Of a stretch of 64,000 bases of DNA, positions 8,942-19,060 are shown piece after piece. Source of the stretch: Mucilaginibacter sp. MD40 (GTDB taxonomy: Bacteria > Bacteroidota > Bacteroidia > Sphingobacteriales > Sphingobacteriaceae). A program made the translations under genes and the position numbers. Numbering within the stretch: the stretch's first letter is position 1; every line of letters begins with the position of its first letter. The stretch covers positions 567,190 to 631,189 of the forward strand of contig NZ_NRSW01000001.1 of NCBI RefSeq assembly GCF_002288635.1, in the 5' to 3' direction. The notes below the pieces were generated by a model. It saw nothing but the letters and a program-made list of their open reading frames with translations, searched no databases and was not told the origin of the DNA.

Positions 8942-10735
8942 ATGGAAACAAATAAGCCGAAACGGAGGTGGCCTAAAGTGCTGCTCATTACCACGTCTGT
9001 AATACTGGTGCTTGTATGCATTGCAGCTTTGTTCATAAATGGCTACTTAGCCTCCAAATTATCGAAGAAGTTACAAGCGGCTGTATTACAGGGCAGTGAC
9101 AGTTTATACAGTATTGAACCGGGAAACGTAAAACTCAGCATTTTACAGGGCAAGGCGACTGTTTATAATATTCAGCTGAAACCTAATTTATCGCTGTATC
9201 GTGAAAAGAAAAAGCGAAACGTCCAGGTACCCAATACGCTTTACAGCTTACAAGTGCAAAGGGTGATCATTACCGGTGTTAAGCTGAGCGACCTTTATTT
9301 TAATAAAGAGCTGAATATTGATAAAATAACAGTTGAACAGCCCGAGATCACCTCCGGCACCTATGCCAACCAGCCGGATACCGGGACAAAAGATAAACGT
9401 ACCCTTTACCAGAAAATCTCCGGGACTTTCCGCGCTGTAAGTTTGGGTAAGATCATTTTAAGTAACATTCGCTTGAAAAGCATTAATTACACGGGTAAAA
9501 AACCTGTGTTTACTTCATTTAAAGATCTGGACATTATTGGCAATGATCTTTTGATCAGCAAGGACTCTCAGCAGGATACCAGTCGATTTTTATTTTTTAA
9601 GGACGTTAACACCACCCTGCGTAATTATACCAGCAGATCTGCCGATGGGCTTTACACTTTTAAGGTAAAGCAAGTAAGTTTAAGTACCCGGCATCAAAAG
9701 CTGAGCATCAAGGGCATAGACCTCATTCCGTTACCATACCCTGAGTTTTTCGAAAAGAGCAAAAAAGACCGTTTCAAACTACACCTGCAAAACATTACAC
9801 TCCATAATTTTGATATTTCAGCATATCGATCAACACAAATTGTAAGTGTAGAGAAAGCGGTAATTGACACCGGCGTAATGGAACTTTACAGTAACTACAA
9901 TGGTACCCCTAAAACCACCGACCGCCTTGTTACTTTTCCCAATTGGGCAGTTAGAAATCTGCTGCCTATGCCTGTTAATGTAGATACGCTTAATGTAAAG
10001 CAAATGGCTTTCACCTACGCCGAAAGAAATGGCAAGTCGAAGAAATTTGGTTACTTAAAATTCAGCGATATTAATGGCAGGTTCCTCAATATTACCAACC
10101 GTAAAAGCCTGCTACAGAAAAACCCCATCTGCACGGCCAATATCAGCAGCTTATTTTTAGGTAAAACAAAGTTTAATCTGCATTTTACCTTTAACCTTAC
10201 AGATGCCAATTACAGTTACAGCTATAAAGGCCATCTTGCGCCGCTCAATTTAACTACCGTTAATCCGGTGCTGATGCCATTGGCTATGGTAAAAATTAAC
10301 AAGGGGCAATTAACCTCGTTTGATTTTAATGTTATCAGCACACAAAAAAAATCAAAAGGCACCGTATCTTTCCTGTATAAGGATCTGAATGTGGATGTGT
10401 TGCGGCCCGACTACACCAAAAATACACTCATATCTACACTGACCAATACGTTTGTGCTAAAGCATGACAACCCCGACGATGGCAGCAGAACCCCGCGGCT
10501 GGCTAATGTAATTTACATACGCGCGGCCAGTTTCCCTTTCTTTAAAACTATATGGCATGTGCTGCTTAATGGCATTAAAAACTGTGCGGGCATTGGCCCG
10601 GCACAGGAAAAAAAGCTGGAGGCAGGCGACCATGCGGATGATAAAAAAGAGCAGGATAAACTGCTGAAAAAAGCAAAGGAAGAAAAAGAAAAGGAGGACA
10701 AAAAGTTTAAGGAGAAATTAAAAAAGAAGAATTAG
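8942..10735 (+). CDS. AsmA-like membrane-anchored protein
   Basis: About 597 residues from the ATG at 8942 (METNKPKRRWPKVLL). An earlier in-frame ATG at 8864 would add 26 Cys/His-rich residues ahead of the signal anchor and is unlikely. One N-terminal membrane segment (LLITTSVILVLVCIAALFING) is followed by a long beta-rich region beginning SIEPGNVKLSILQGKATVYNIQLKPN, the pattern of AsmA/DUF748-type proteins that span the periplasm and are linked to lipid transport or outer-membrane maintenance. The C-terminus is a highly charged Lys/Glu tail. Exact family membership is uncertain. It is monocistronic or paired with comF 53 bases downstream. Confidence 0.75.
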   Translation: METNKPKRRWPKVLLITTSVILVLVCIAALFINGYLASKLSKKLQAAVLQGSDSLYSIEPGNVKLSILQGKATVYNIQLKPNLSLYREKKKRNVQVPNTLYSLQVQRVIITGVKLSDLYFNKELNIDKITVEQPEITSGTYANQPDTGTKDKRTLYQKISGTFRAVSLGKIILSNIRLKSINYTGKKPVFTSFKDLDIIGNDLLISKDSQQDTSRFLFFKDVNTTLRNYTSRSADGLYTFKVKQVSLSTRHQKLSIKGIDLIPLPYPEFFEKSKKDRFKLHLQNITLHNFDISAYRSTQIVSVEKAVIDTGVMELYSNYNGTPKTTDRLVTFPNWAVRNLLPMPVNVDTLNVKQMAFTYAERNGKSKKFGYLKFSDINGRFLNITNRKSLLQKNPICTANISSLFLGKTKFNLHFTFNLTDANYSYSYKGHLAPLNLTTVNPVLMPLAMVKINKGQLTSFDFNVISTQKKSKGTVSFLYKDLNVDVLRPDYTKNTLISTLTNTFVLKHDNPDDGSRTPRLANVIYIRAASFPFFKTIWHVLLNGIKNCAGIGPAQEKKLEAGDHADDKKEQDKLLKKAKEEKEKEDKKFKEKLKKKN

Positions 10736-10788
10736 CACGTTCTCACTCTTGCTTTTGAAACTATGCTTCAAGATGCTTACCTTAAGCC

Positions 10789-11487
10789 ATGCAATTGCTG
10801 CGCACGTACCTAAACGATTTTGTTTCGCTCCTTTTTCCGAGGCTTTGCCCCGCCTGTAATGCCAGCCTGGTAGCAGGCGAAAAGATCATATGCACCGATT
10901 GCCGCTACAACCTGCCATTTACCAATTTTCAGGAGCAGGCTGATAATATAGTAGCCCGACAGTTTTGGGGTAAATTAAATATTGAAAGCGCGTACGCGTT
11001 ATATTACTTCAACAAAGGCGGCAAGGTACAAAACCTGGTACATCATTTAAAATATAAGGATATGCCCCAAATTGGTAATGTACTGGGCGAGATAAGCGGC
11101 ATGCAATTAAAAAGCCATCCCATAATAGCCCATACCGATTTGGTAATACCCGTGCCCTTGCATAAAAAGCGGTTAAAAGAACGCGGTTATAATCAAAGCG
11201 CGCATTTTGCCGAAGGTATTGCCAGCGTACTGGGCTGCGGAGTTGAAACCGGAAACCTGGTAAGAAAAGTAGCTACAGAAACGCAAACGCATAAATCGCG
11301 CTTTGCCAGGTTTAAAAATATGCAGGAAGTTTTTGAAGTGAAGTTTCCCGACCGCCTTGCCGGTAAACACCTATTACTGGTTGATGATATTATTACCACC
11401 GGCTCAACGCTGGAGGCCTGCGGAGCCGCGCTGTTAAAAATACCGGGGCTAAAATTAAGCATAGCCACCATTGCTTACGCGGAGTAA
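10789..11487 (+). CDS. comF: ComF-family phosphoribosyltransferase-like protein
   Basis: A 232-residue protein of the ComF/GntX type. The N-terminal zinc-ribbon cysteines are visible (Cys20, Cys23, Cys35, Cys38 in LCPACNASLVAGEKIICTDC). The middle carries the family sequence VIPVPLHKKRLKERGYNQ, and the PRPP-binding loop is LLVDDIITTGSTLEACG near residues 195-211. ComF is needed for DNA uptake in transformable species, but relatives are widespread in non-competent bacteria and their reaction is not established. It starts at the ATG at 10789; the next gene runs toward it. Confidence 0.93.
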   Translation: MQLLRTYLNDFVSLLFPRLCPACNASLVAGEKIICTDCRYNLPFTNFQEQADNIVARQFWGKLNIESAYALYYFNKGGKVQNLVHHLKYKDMPQIGNVLGEISGMQLKSHPIIAHTDLVIPVPLHKKRLKERGYNQSAHFAEGIASVLGCGVETGNLVRKVATETQTHKSRFARFKNMQEVFEVKFPDRLAGKHLLLVDDIITTGSTLEACGAALLKIPGLKLSIATIAYAE

Positions 11488-11499
11488 GGGTTAGCAATA

Positions 11500-11576
11500 T
11501 TAGAGATGGGGTAATTGAAGATTAGTTAAGTAAATTGAAGCCCCCGATCTCTAATCACAAATCACTGATTAACTAA
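11500..11576. repeat. Inverted repeat between convergent comF and hybrid kinase genes
   Basis: TTAGAGATGGGG (11500-11511) faces CCCCGATCTCTAA (11542-11554), and TTAGTTAA (11522-11529) faces TTAACTAA (11569-11576). The arms interleave rather than nest, so only one stem can form at a time. It may serve as a two-way terminator and has a word-like texture similar to the other intergenic arms, though weaker. Confidence 0.6.
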
Positions 11577-11577
11577 A

Positions 11578-14500
11578 TTACTGTTTCTGATACCTGCTTA
11601 ATTTTTCAAACAGCGTAGCAGGGTCAAAAGGTTTAAGGATGTAATCATTCATACCCGCGGTTTCAATCTGGCCCATCTGGTTGCTCAGCATAGAAGCGGT
11701 TAATGCGATGATGGGTAACTTTTGAAAATACGGCTCGTTCTTCGCACGGATAATACCGGCTGCTTCCAAACCACCCATGATAGGCATATGGATATCCATC
11801 AGCACAGCATCATAATTTTGTTGAGCTTCCAGTTTTTCAATAGCTTCTTGCCCGTTCTCGGCAAAATCCGCGGCGGCGCCCCACTTTTTCAGCACTTTAT
11901 TGATCAACAGCCTGTTTATCTGATTGTCATCAACCACTAATACATTAATGTTTAACGTTGTATCCACTTTATTGCTATTATTAACCGGGCGTTGTTTTAA
12001 TTTATTAAACGTAATAGTGAACCAAAACACCGAGCCTTCACCCAACACGCTATCAACGTTGATGCGTGAGTCATGCAGTTCTATTAAACGCTTACTTATA
12101 GCCAGCCCCAACCCTGTGCCGCCATACTTACGTGTGGTGTCGGTTTCAGCCTGCTTAAAAGATTCAAATATCGTCCCCAGCTTATCCTCTGCAATGCCAA
12201 TACCGGTATCAGCTACGCCAAAACGTATGCGCACAGTGTCCTTATGTTGTTCAATTACCTTGAGGTCGATGTTCACCCCGCCACGGCTGGTAAATTTAAC
12301 AGAATTACTTACCAAATTCAACAAAATCTGCACAAGGCGTTGCCTGTCGCCGATAATTGTGTCGGGCACGCCATCGTCAACGCTGCATGTTAGCGATATA
12401 TTTTTTTCCTGAGCCTTATATTTCATCGATGCAACAATGCTTTGCACCACATCGCGCAGGTTAACGGCAGCCTTTTCCAGCTCGATATTACCCGTTTCAA
12501 TTTTGGTGAAATCGAGCAGGTCATTAATAAGGATCATAAGGTTCTCTGCTGAAAATTTTAACACGCTCAGGTTCTCTCTTTGAGACTCGCCCGGGTTATC
12601 CTCCAGCAGCAGGTGCGACATGCCGATGACCGCGTTTAGCGGTGTGCGTATCTCATGGCTCATCACACCTATAAACATATCTTTAGCTCTGCTCAATTGC
12701 AAAGCTTCCTCTTTTGCCGCTATCAGTTCCAACTCGGCCTTTTTCTTGGCAGTAATGTCAATTATGGTTTCGATATACTTTTCTACCCGGCCATTCTCCC
12801 CTACGATAATAGAGTTGATCACCGATATCCACAGTGGCTGCCCGTCCTTACGGTAAATCAGCAAATCAACCTCAAAAGACTGCTTTTGGGCGGAGAGCTC
12901 GCGGGCTTTTTCAATAATAGAAAAATCTGTTAGCTCGCCTTTTAGTGAATCTCCGAGATGCTTTCCTTTTACATCGGCCAGTGTATAACCGGTTATTTTT
13001 TCAAAAGCGTTGTTTACCCACTGCACACGGCCATCCCCATCGTTGATCACCACACCACTGTTAGCTTTGCTGGCTACTAACGACAGCATTTTTAGTTGAT
13101 CTTCGGTTTTCTTTCGCTCAGATATATCCACCATTACCCCTATCTGGCGGTCAACAGCGCCGTCCTCGTTAAATAAGGGGCTATTAGATATATATACCCA
13201 GGCAGTAGAACGATCTTTCTTATATATCTTTATCTCTACCTCGTAAGGGCGGTTTTCTTTCACCGCCTGTACCGCGCTTTCGAAAACAGCCAGGTTAGTT
13301 TCCTCACCTATTAATAATGTGCCTACGGTTTTATCTTTCAGATCGGCAAGGGAATAGCCAATAATGCCCTCCATGGCTTCATTCATCCAAACAATGCGCC
13401 CTTCTCTATCCCTTATAAAAATTCCGCTTGGCGATTTACGGGCTGCGAACGATAATATCTCTACATCATGTTCTGCCTGTTTACGCTTGGTGATATCTAT
13501 AATAATACGGATATATTTTTCCACCCGGCCATCCTCGGTATAAATAGGGGAATTATTAACAGATATCCATATAGGCTGCCCCTGTTTGGTATTCAGCGAC
13601 AGATCTATCTCATAAGGTATGCCTTTTTCGCGCGCCTCGAGCATATTACGCTCGGCGGCATGGTCGGCCGGCCGGCCTTTTAACACATCTCCCAGAAAGC
13701 GCCCGCTTACATCGTCAAGGCCGTAACCGGTAATATCTTTAAAAGCGGCATTTACCCAAACCACCTCGTCGCTGGCATTACTGATCACCACACCATTCTT
13801 TATCCTGCTGGCCACCAGTGATAGCTCGCGGGTTTCGGTAACCAAGTGGTGCTGGTAAGTGGTATCTCGGCCGCTGGCATACCATTTACCGTTTAAAAAG
13901 CGGGCAGTCCAGCTAATGTGCTTTATCTCGCCGTTACGGGTAACCGTTTCTGTTTCCAGTTCAAATGAAGTTTGTGCCCTGATGGATTCGGCAATTAAGG
14001 GCGCGTATTTTTCGCGGTTGTGGCCTACCACGTAATCCCATAGCGACCGGCCTATGGCCCGCTCCGGTTTATACCCTAAAACGGAGGTGACCGCGTCATT
14101 AATAAACTCCACACGGGCATTTTCATCCGCGATCAAATGAATTTCGGCCGAACTGTTGAAAAGGGTTGAATATTGTTTGTGTACTTCGAGGCTTTGCTCC
14201 AGCTCCTTTTTTTGCTTACGTAACAACAGGTGCGACATGGCCTCGCCCGCTAAAGTAATAAGCGCGTCGCGCTGCTCATCGGTGAGGTCTTTAGGTTGCT
14301 GGTCAAAAACGCAAAGGGTTCCTATACGGTATCCCTGGGGGTCTATCAGTGGTGCGCTGGCATAAAAGCGTACGCCAAAATCGCCGGTTACAATATCGGC
14401 TTCGCAAAAAAGTTCGTTTTTTGTAGCGTCGGGTACTACAACAAGATGGCTATTGAGAATAGTGTGCCTGCAAAAAGAATTTTCAAGCGGAATGAAATCG

Positions 14501-14709
14501 ATGTCGTACCCTATTTTGGACTTAAACCACTGCCTTTTATCATCAATAAAAGTGATAAAAGCCAATGGCGCCTGGCATATATAGGATGCCAGGCGGGCTA
14601 TGGCATCAAACTCTTTTTCGGGAGGCGTATCTAAAACATCATAAGAATTTAGCGCGGCCAAACGCTGCCGTTCTGTTTCTTCTGGATGTTGCAAATCCGC
14701 TTTAATCAT
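11578..14709 (-). CDS. Hybrid sensor histidine kinase (GAF, four PAS, HisKA, HATPase, receiver)
   Basis: A 1043-residue soluble sensor kinase with no membrane segment. In order: GAF domain (about 20-165), PAS1 (about 175-290), PAS2, PAS3 and PAS4 each with a PAC-type linker, HisKA with MSHEIRTPLNAVIGM, HATPase with NLVSNSVKFT, ADTGIGI and GGTGLGLAI, and a C-terminal receiver (VLVVDDNQINR, phospho-acceptor Asp in VLMDIHMPIMGG). PAS2 and PAS4 share unusually similar sequence (NGVVI.., WVNAAF/WVNNAF, GYxLxDVxGxxLGDxLKG), suggesting internal duplication. The ligand is unknown. No partner regulator is adjacent; the receiver may pass phosphate on to an Hpt protein encoded elsewhere. It lies 8 bases after glyA. 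Confidence 0.95.
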   Translation of the reverse strand: MIKADLQHPEETERQRLAALNSYDVLDTPPEKEFDAIARLASYICQAPLAFITFIDDKRQWFKSKIGYDIDFIPLENSFCRHTILNSHLVVVPDATKNELFCEADIVTGDFGVRFYASAPLIDPQGYRIGTLCVFDQQPKDLTDEQRDALITLAGEAMSHLLLRKQKKELEQSLEVHKQYSTLFNSSAEIHLIADENARVEFINDAVTSVLGYKPERAIGRSLWDYVVGHNREKYAPLIAESIRAQTSFELETETVTRNGEIKHISWTARFLNGKWYASGRDTTYQHHLVTETRELSLVASRIKNGVVISNASDEVVWVNAAFKDITGYGLDDVSGRFLGDVLKGRPADHAAERNMLEAREKGIPYEIDLSLNTKQGQPIWISVNNSPIYTEDGRVEKYIRIIIDITKRKQAEHDVEILSFAARKSPSGIFIRDREGRIVWMNEAMEGIIGYSLADLKDKTVGTLLIGEETNLAVFESAVQAVKENRPYEVEIKIYKKDRSTAWVYISNSPLFNEDGAVDRQIGVMVDISERKKTEDQLKMLSLVASKANSGVVINDGDGRVQWVNNAFEKITGYTLADVKGKHLGDSLKGELTDFSIIEKARELSAQKQSFEVDLLIYRKDGQPLWISVINSIIVGENGRVEKYIETIIDITAKKKAELELIAAKEEALQLSRAKDMFIGVMSHEIRTPLNAVIGMSHLLLEDNPGESQRENLSVLKFSAENLMILINDLLDFTKIETGNIELEKAAVNLRDVVQSIVASMKYKAQEKNISLTCSVDDGVPDTIIGDRQRLVQILLNLVSNSVKFTSRGGVNIDLKVIEQHKDTVRIRFGVADTGIGIAEDKLGTIFESFKQAETDTTRKYGGTGLGLAISKRLIELHDSRINVDSVLGEGSVFWFTITFNKLKQRPVNNSNKVDTTLNINVLVVDDNQINRLLINKVLKKWGAAADFAENGQEAIEKLEAQQNYDAVLMDIHMPIMGGLEAAGIIRAKNEPYFQKLPIIALTASMLSNQMGQIETAGMNDYILKPFDPATLFEKLSRYQKQ

Positions 14710-14717
14710 TAGTTAAG

Positions 14718-15995
14718 TTAATCCTCCCGGTACAATGGAAAATCCTCCATTAATTTATGTACTTTTTTACGAATTTTCTTAATAGAAGTTTCATTTTCCG
14801 GATCGTTAATTACGCCGTCTATCAGATCTACAATAGTTTCCATATGTTTTTCCTTTAAACCACGTGTAGTTATAGCAGCCGTACCTAAACGGATACCTGA
14901 TGTAACAAACGGAGATTTATCGTCATAAGGCACCATATTTTTATTTGCAGTAATATCGGCTTTCACCAGGGCATTCTCAGCCGCTTTACCGGTAATGTTC
15001 TTATTACGCAGGTCAATCAGCATCAGGTGGTTATCAGTGCCGCCTGAAATGATCTCATAACCGCGGGCAACCAATGCTTTAGCCATAGCGGCAGCGTTAA
15101 GTTTTACCTGGGCTATATATTTCATGTAGCTATCAGACAGCGCTTCGCCAAAAGCTACCGCTTTGGCAGCGATAATATGCTCTAACGGACCACCTTGTGT
15201 ACCAGGGAAAACAGCCATATCCAACAATGACGACATCATACGGATCTCGCCTTTTGGTGTTTTTAAGCCCCACGGGTTCTCAAAATCTTTACCCATCATA
15301 ATTAAGCCACCACGAGGGCCGCGTAACGTTTTGTGGGTAGTAGTGGTAACAATATGGCAATGCGGCAGCGGATCTGTCAATAAACCGCGGGCAATTAAAC
15401 CTGCCGGGTGCGAGATATCAGCCAGTACCAAAGCGCCAACTTTATCAGCCACGCTGCGGATGAACGCATAATCCCAATCACGAGAATAGGCCGAAGCACC
15501 ACAGATAATGAGTTTTGGTTTTTGCTCTAAAGCAACACGCTCTAATTGTGCATAATCAATTAAACCGGTTTCTTTTACCACACCGTAAAAATGCGGCTCA
15601 TATAATTTACCGGAAAAGTTTACCGGTGAGCCATGGGTTAAGTGGCCGCCATGTGAAAGATCAAATCCTAATATTTTATCGCCGGGGTTAAGCACCGCAA
15701 GCATAACCGCCGCGTTGGCCTGGGCACCTGAGTGTGGCTGTACGTTGGCCCATTCAGCATTAAACAATTGCTTGGCACGCTCAATAGCAATGGTCTCAAT
15801 CTCATCAACCACCTGGCAACCGCCATAATAGCGTTTGCCCGGCAATCCTTCGGCATATTTGTTGGTAGCCACAGAACCTGCCGCTTCCATAACCTGGCGG
15901 CTAACAAAGTTCTCTGATGCGATAAGCTCAATGCCTTCTTCCTGGCGCTGCTGCTCTTCTTCTAACAGCTTGAATATTAATTTATCTCTTTTCAT
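14718..15995 (-). CDS. glyA: Serine hydroxymethyltransferase
   Basis: A 425-residue PLP enzyme that interconverts serine and glycine while charging tetrahydrofolate with a one-carbon unit. Seen: N-terminal [36 protein letters not shown], the PLP-lysine motif [15 protein letters not shown], and [20 protein letters not shown]. Full length with normal ends. The hybrid kinase follows only 8 bases downstream, so the two may be co-transcribed, although the functional link is not obvious. Confidence 0.98.
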   Translation of the reverse strand: MKRDKLIFKLLEEEQQRQEEGIELIASENFVSRQVMEAAGSVATNKYAEGLPGKRYYGGCQVVDEIETIAIERAKQLFNAEWANVQPHSGAQANAAVMLAVLNPGDKILGFDLSHGGHLTHGSPVNFSGKLYEPHFYGVVKETGLIDYAQLERVALEQKPKLIICGASAYSRDWDYAFIRSVADKVGALVLADISHPAGLIARGLLTDPLPHCHIVTTTTHKTLRGPRGGLIMMGKDFENPWGLKTPKGEIRMMSSLLDMAVFPGTQGGPLEHIIAAKAVAFGEALSDSYMKYIAQVKLNAAAMAKALVARGYEIISGGTDNHLMLIDLRNKNITGKAAENALVKADITANKNMVPYDDKSPFVTSGIRLGTAAITTRGLKEKHMETIVDLIDGVINDPENETSIKKIRKKVHKLMEDFPLYRED

Positions 15996-16029
15996 TATGG
16001 TGTTTTAAAAACGATGCTAAGTTAGGGAT

Positions 16030-16214
16030 TAAGGAGCTAAAAGCCGAAGGCATTTTTAAAAGCGGAAAGCTAAAAGTCAAAAGCTAACGGCTTTCGCTTT
16101 TGGCACTGTAATGTTGCCGTCGTAAAGCGGCCATGCAGATACAGATAAAGTTATTAATATTATACTCAGTAGCCAACTATAATAAAAAGCTTTCAGCTTT
16201 GGACTTTTAGCTTT
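16030..16214. repeat. Inverted word-type repeat between scpA and glyA
   Basis: The left arm (about 16030-16090) repeats AGCTAAAAG, AAAGCTAAAAGTC and AAAGCTAACGGC. The right arm (16189-16214) reads on the other strand AAAAAGCTAAAAGTC followed by CAAAGCTGAAAGC. About 100 bases separate the arms, with no gene inside. The right arm runs into the scpA stop: its last codons, Val-Lys-Ser-stop, are part of the word. Same layout as the arms at 6915-7353 but with a different word. Confidence 0.75.
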
Positions 16215-16962
16215 TTACTTCCCCCTTCGGCGCTATCCAAAAGTTATTAAAGCCCAGGCCAATGGTTATCTCAATGGCTTCCTGCTGCAGCATTTCCAGC
16301 ACGGCTAAAAAATTGTAGATAAAATGGACCTTGTTCTCGCTGTTACCGGCGATGTGCTTAAAATCCATTTTTTTGTTGATGCTCAGCAAATGTTTAATGG
16401 CTTCCTTTTGCTTCTCAATGGTATAAGGATATTGCACTACCGTGTGATGCACTTCCTGGCTGCGCGTATTGTAGTTACGCATCAGCCGGTGATATACCAT
16501 CATCAGCTTGTAGAGGTTTAGTTCTGATAATTCTTCGCCGGGTACGGTAACTTTCTCTACCTGCTCCAGATCGGCTTTGATGTTACCACGCCTTTCCTGT
16601 TTAAAACGTTCTTCCTCAAAAGGGCGCAGTTCTTCGCATAAAACCTTAAACTTTTTATATTCGATCAGTTTACGGATCAACCCTTCTTTGGTGTCTATCT
16701 CATTTTCCTCGTCGCCGGTGTTATGCCGGGGCAAAAGCATTTTCGCTTTTATGCGCATCAGGGTTGCCGCAACAAAAATGAATTCGCTTGCCAGTTCCAT
16801 ATTCAGCACGGTCATCTGGTGAATGTAGTTCAGGAAATCGTCGGTAATGCGGGCAATGGGGATGTCGTGTATGTCCAGTTCATCGCGCTCAATAAAAAAC
16901 AGCAGCAGGTCAAAAGGCCCTTCAAACTGCGGTAATTTTACGGCGAACGCGTCATCGGTCAT
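16207..16962 (-). CDS. scpA: Segregation and condensation protein A
   Basis: A 251-residue kleisin subunit of the SMC-ScpAB condensin that organises the chromosome after replication. The N-terminal SMC-neck-binding part is clear (VKLPQFEGPFDLLLFFIERDELDIHDIPIARITDDFLNYI, residues 8-48), followed by MELASEFIFVAATLMRIKAKMLLP. The C-terminal winged-helix part includes FNNFWIA. scpB is not adjacent. A TATTTTTG element lies only 4 bases upstream of the ATG, so the transcript may have almost no leader. Confidence 0.95.
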   Translation of the reverse strand: MTDDAFAVKLPQFEGPFDLLLFFIERDELDIHDIPIARITDDFLNYIHQMTVLNMELASEFIFVAATLMRIKAKMLLPRHNTGDEENEIDTKEGLIRKLIEYKKFKVLCEELRPFEEERFKQERRGNIKADLEQVEKVTVPGEELSELNLYKLMMVYHRLMRNYNTRSQEVHHTVVQYPYTIEKQKEAIKHLLSINKKMDFKHIAGNSENKVHFIYNFLAVLEMLQQEAIEITIGLGFNNFWIAPKGEVKS

Positions 16963-16966
16963 TTGT

Positions 16967-16974
16967 CAAAAATA
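16967..16974 (-). promoter_or_regulatory. scpA: -7 element almost touching the scpA start
   Basis: TATTTTTG on the minus strand matches TAnnTTTG. Its downstream edge is 4 bases before the ATG, so a normal 5-7 base offset would put the transcript start on or near the ATG itself. Confidence 0.4.
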
Positions 16975-17091
16975 CAGCTATTTAACGGTAAAAAAATATA
17001 AATCACAAATAGCAAAACAATAATTACCTTTAATATATTCCAATTAAATTACCTTACTTTGTAAGTTATATTACAGTCACGAAATAATTAA

Positions 17092-19023
17092 ATGCAGGTA
17101 CCCGCCGGTGAACTTTTAAGTCAAATAAACTTTCCTACTGATCTTAAGCAATTAAAAGAAGACCAGCTTGAACAAGTTTGTAACGAACTGCGCCAATATA
17201 TTATTGACGTGGTATCAGTTAATGGTGGCCATTTCGCGGCCAGCTTAGGCACTGTAGAACTCACAGTAGCGCTACAATATGTGTTAAACACCCCTTACGA
17301 CCAATTGGTGTGGGATGTAGGCCACCAGGCTTACGGCCACAAGATATTAACCGGCCGCAGGGATAATTTCCATACCAACCGCGTTTACGGTGGTATAAGC
17401 GGTTTCCCAAAACGCAGCGAAAGCATTTTTGATACGTTTGGCGTGGGGCACTCGTCAACCTCTATCTCTGCCGCTTTGGGTATGGCCGTGGCCTCTCAAT
17501 ACAAGGGCGAAACAGACCGCCAGCACGTTGCCGTTATTGGCGATGGTGCCATGACCGCCGGTTTAGCCTTTGAGGCGCTCAACCATGCCGGCATTGAAAA
17601 CTCTAACCTGCTGGTGATTCTTAACGACAATAACATGTCGATAGACCCTAATGTGGGTGCATTAAAGGAATACCTTACGGATATTACCACATCAAAGCCT
17701 TATAACCGTTTCCGCGATGATATCGCTACGGTATTAAGTAAAATATCATCAATGGGCCCTGATGCCTTTAAGATCGCTAAGAAGATCGAGAAGAGCATTA
17801 AAGGCACTTTGCTTAAACGCAGCAACTTTTTTGAGGCGCTTAAGTTTCGCTATTTTGGCCCGGTTGATGGCCACGATGTAAAACACCTGGTAAAATTACT
17901 ACGCGACCTGCGCGATATACCCGGCCCTAAACTGCTGCATTGCATTACCACGAAAGGTAAAGGCTATGCACTGGCCGAAAAAGACCAGACCAAATGGCAC
18001 GCACCCGGTTTGTTCGACAAGATAACCGGTGAGATAAAAAAGACCAAATATGATAAGCCACAACCGCCTAAATACCAGGATGTGTTTGGCCATACCATTA
18101 TAGAACTGGCTGAAGCTAACCCTAAAATTATGGGGATTACGCCGGCCATGCCATCAGGCTGTTCATTAAACCTGATGATGAAGGCCATGCCTAACCGCGC
18201 GTTTGACGTAGGTATTGCCGAGCAGCACGCTGTTACCTTTAGTGCCGGTTTAGCTACCCAAGGCTTGGTACCGTTCTGTAATATCTATTCCAGCTTTATG
18301 CAAAGGGCTTATGACCAGGTGATACATGACGTGGCCATACAAAAGCTTAACGTAGTAATGTGCCTTGACCGTGCCGGCTTTGCCGGTGCCGACGGAGCTA
18401 CACACCACGGCGCGTATGATTTGGCTTACATGCGTTGCATCCCTAACTTAACGGTGTCTGCACCGATGAACGAGGAAGAACTGCGTAACCTGATGTTTAC
18501 GGCCCAGCAGGATGATATGGGCCCGTTTGTGATACGCTACCCCCGTGGTAACGGTGTGATGGTTGACTGGCAGCGCCCTATGAAAGCCATACCTGTAGGC
18601 AAAGGCCGCAAAATTTGCGATGGCGAAGAAGTAGCGATATTAAGCATAGGCGCCATAGGTAATGAAGTGATTAAAGCCACTGAGCGTTTACACCTCGATG
18701 GTTACTTCCCTGCACATTATGATATGCGCTTTGTGAAACCGCTTGATGAAGCTTTACTGCACGAGGTTTTCCAGAAATATCCGTACGTAATAACTGTAGA
18801 AGACGGCTGCCTTGAAGGTGGCATGGGGTCGGCAGTATTGGAATTTATGGCTGATAACAACTACAAATCGCAAGTGATACGACTGGGTATCCCGGATGAA
18901 TTTATAGAACATGGTGAACAACCCGAGCTATGGGCCGAATGCGGTTACGATGCAGCATCAATAGCCGCCCGGGTAAAGCAATATGGCATACTTAGAGAAG
19001 CAGCGCAAACGATAGCTTCATAA
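17092..19023 (+). CDS. dxs: 1-deoxy-D-xylulose-5-phosphate synthase
   Basis: A 643-residue thiamine-diphosphate enzyme joining pyruvate and glyceraldehyde-3-phosphate in the first step of the MEP isoprenoid pathway. Seen: substrate-side histidine in [31 protein letters not shown], the ThDP/Mg motif [18 protein letters not shown] ending in NDNNMSID, the transketolase glutamate in [15 protein letters not shown], and [15 protein letters not shown]. Length and both ends are normal. Monocistronic, with a strong hairpin terminator right after the stop. Confidence 0.98.
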   Translation: MQVPAGELLSQINFPTDLKQLKEDQLEQVCNELRQYIIDVVSVNGGHFAASLGTVELTVALQYVLNTPYDQLVWDVGHQAYGHKILTGRRDNFHTNRVYGGISGFPKRSESIFDTFGVGHSSTSISAALGMAVASQYKGETDRQHVAVIGDGAMTAGLAFEALNHAGIENSNLLVILNDNNMSIDPNVGALKEYLTDITTSKPYNRFRDDIATVLSKISSMGPDAFKIAKKIEKSIKGTLLKRSNFFEALKFRYFGPVDGHDVKHLVKLLRDLRDIPGPKLLHCITTKGKGYALAEKDQTKWHAPGLFDKITGEIKKTKYDKPQPPKYQDVFGHTIIELAEANPKIMGITPAMPSGCSLNLMMKAMPNRAFDVGIAEQHAVTFSAGLATQGLVPFCNIYSSFMQRAYDQVIHDVAIQKLNVVMCLDRAGFAGADGATHHGAYDLAYMRCIPNLTVSAPMNEEELRNLMFTAQQDDMGPFVIRYPRGNGVMVDWQRPMKAIPVGKGRKICDGEEVAILSIGAIGNEVIKATERLHLDGYFPAHYDMRFVKPLDEALLHEVFQKYPYVITVEDGCLEGGMGSAVLEFMADNNYKSQVIRLGIPDEFIEHGEQPELWAECGYDAASIAARVKQYGILREAAQTIAS

Positions 19024-19028
19024 AATAT

Positions 19029-19060
19029 AACAAGAGCGATGGATGACCATCGCTCTTGTT
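19029..19060 (+). terminator. dxs: dxs terminator
   Basis: Perfect 14-bp stem AACAAGAGCGATGG / CCATCGCTCTTGTT with a 4-base loop, starting 6 bases after the dxs stop. Its core AAGAGCGATG recurs in three more hairpins at 19431-19456, 19576-19601 and 19745-19770. Confidence 0.9.

Noticed and set aside
11924..12412. 162-codon open frame on the plus strand
   Set aside because: Antisense to the kinase and ATPase domains of the hybrid histidine kinase; shadow of real coding sequence.
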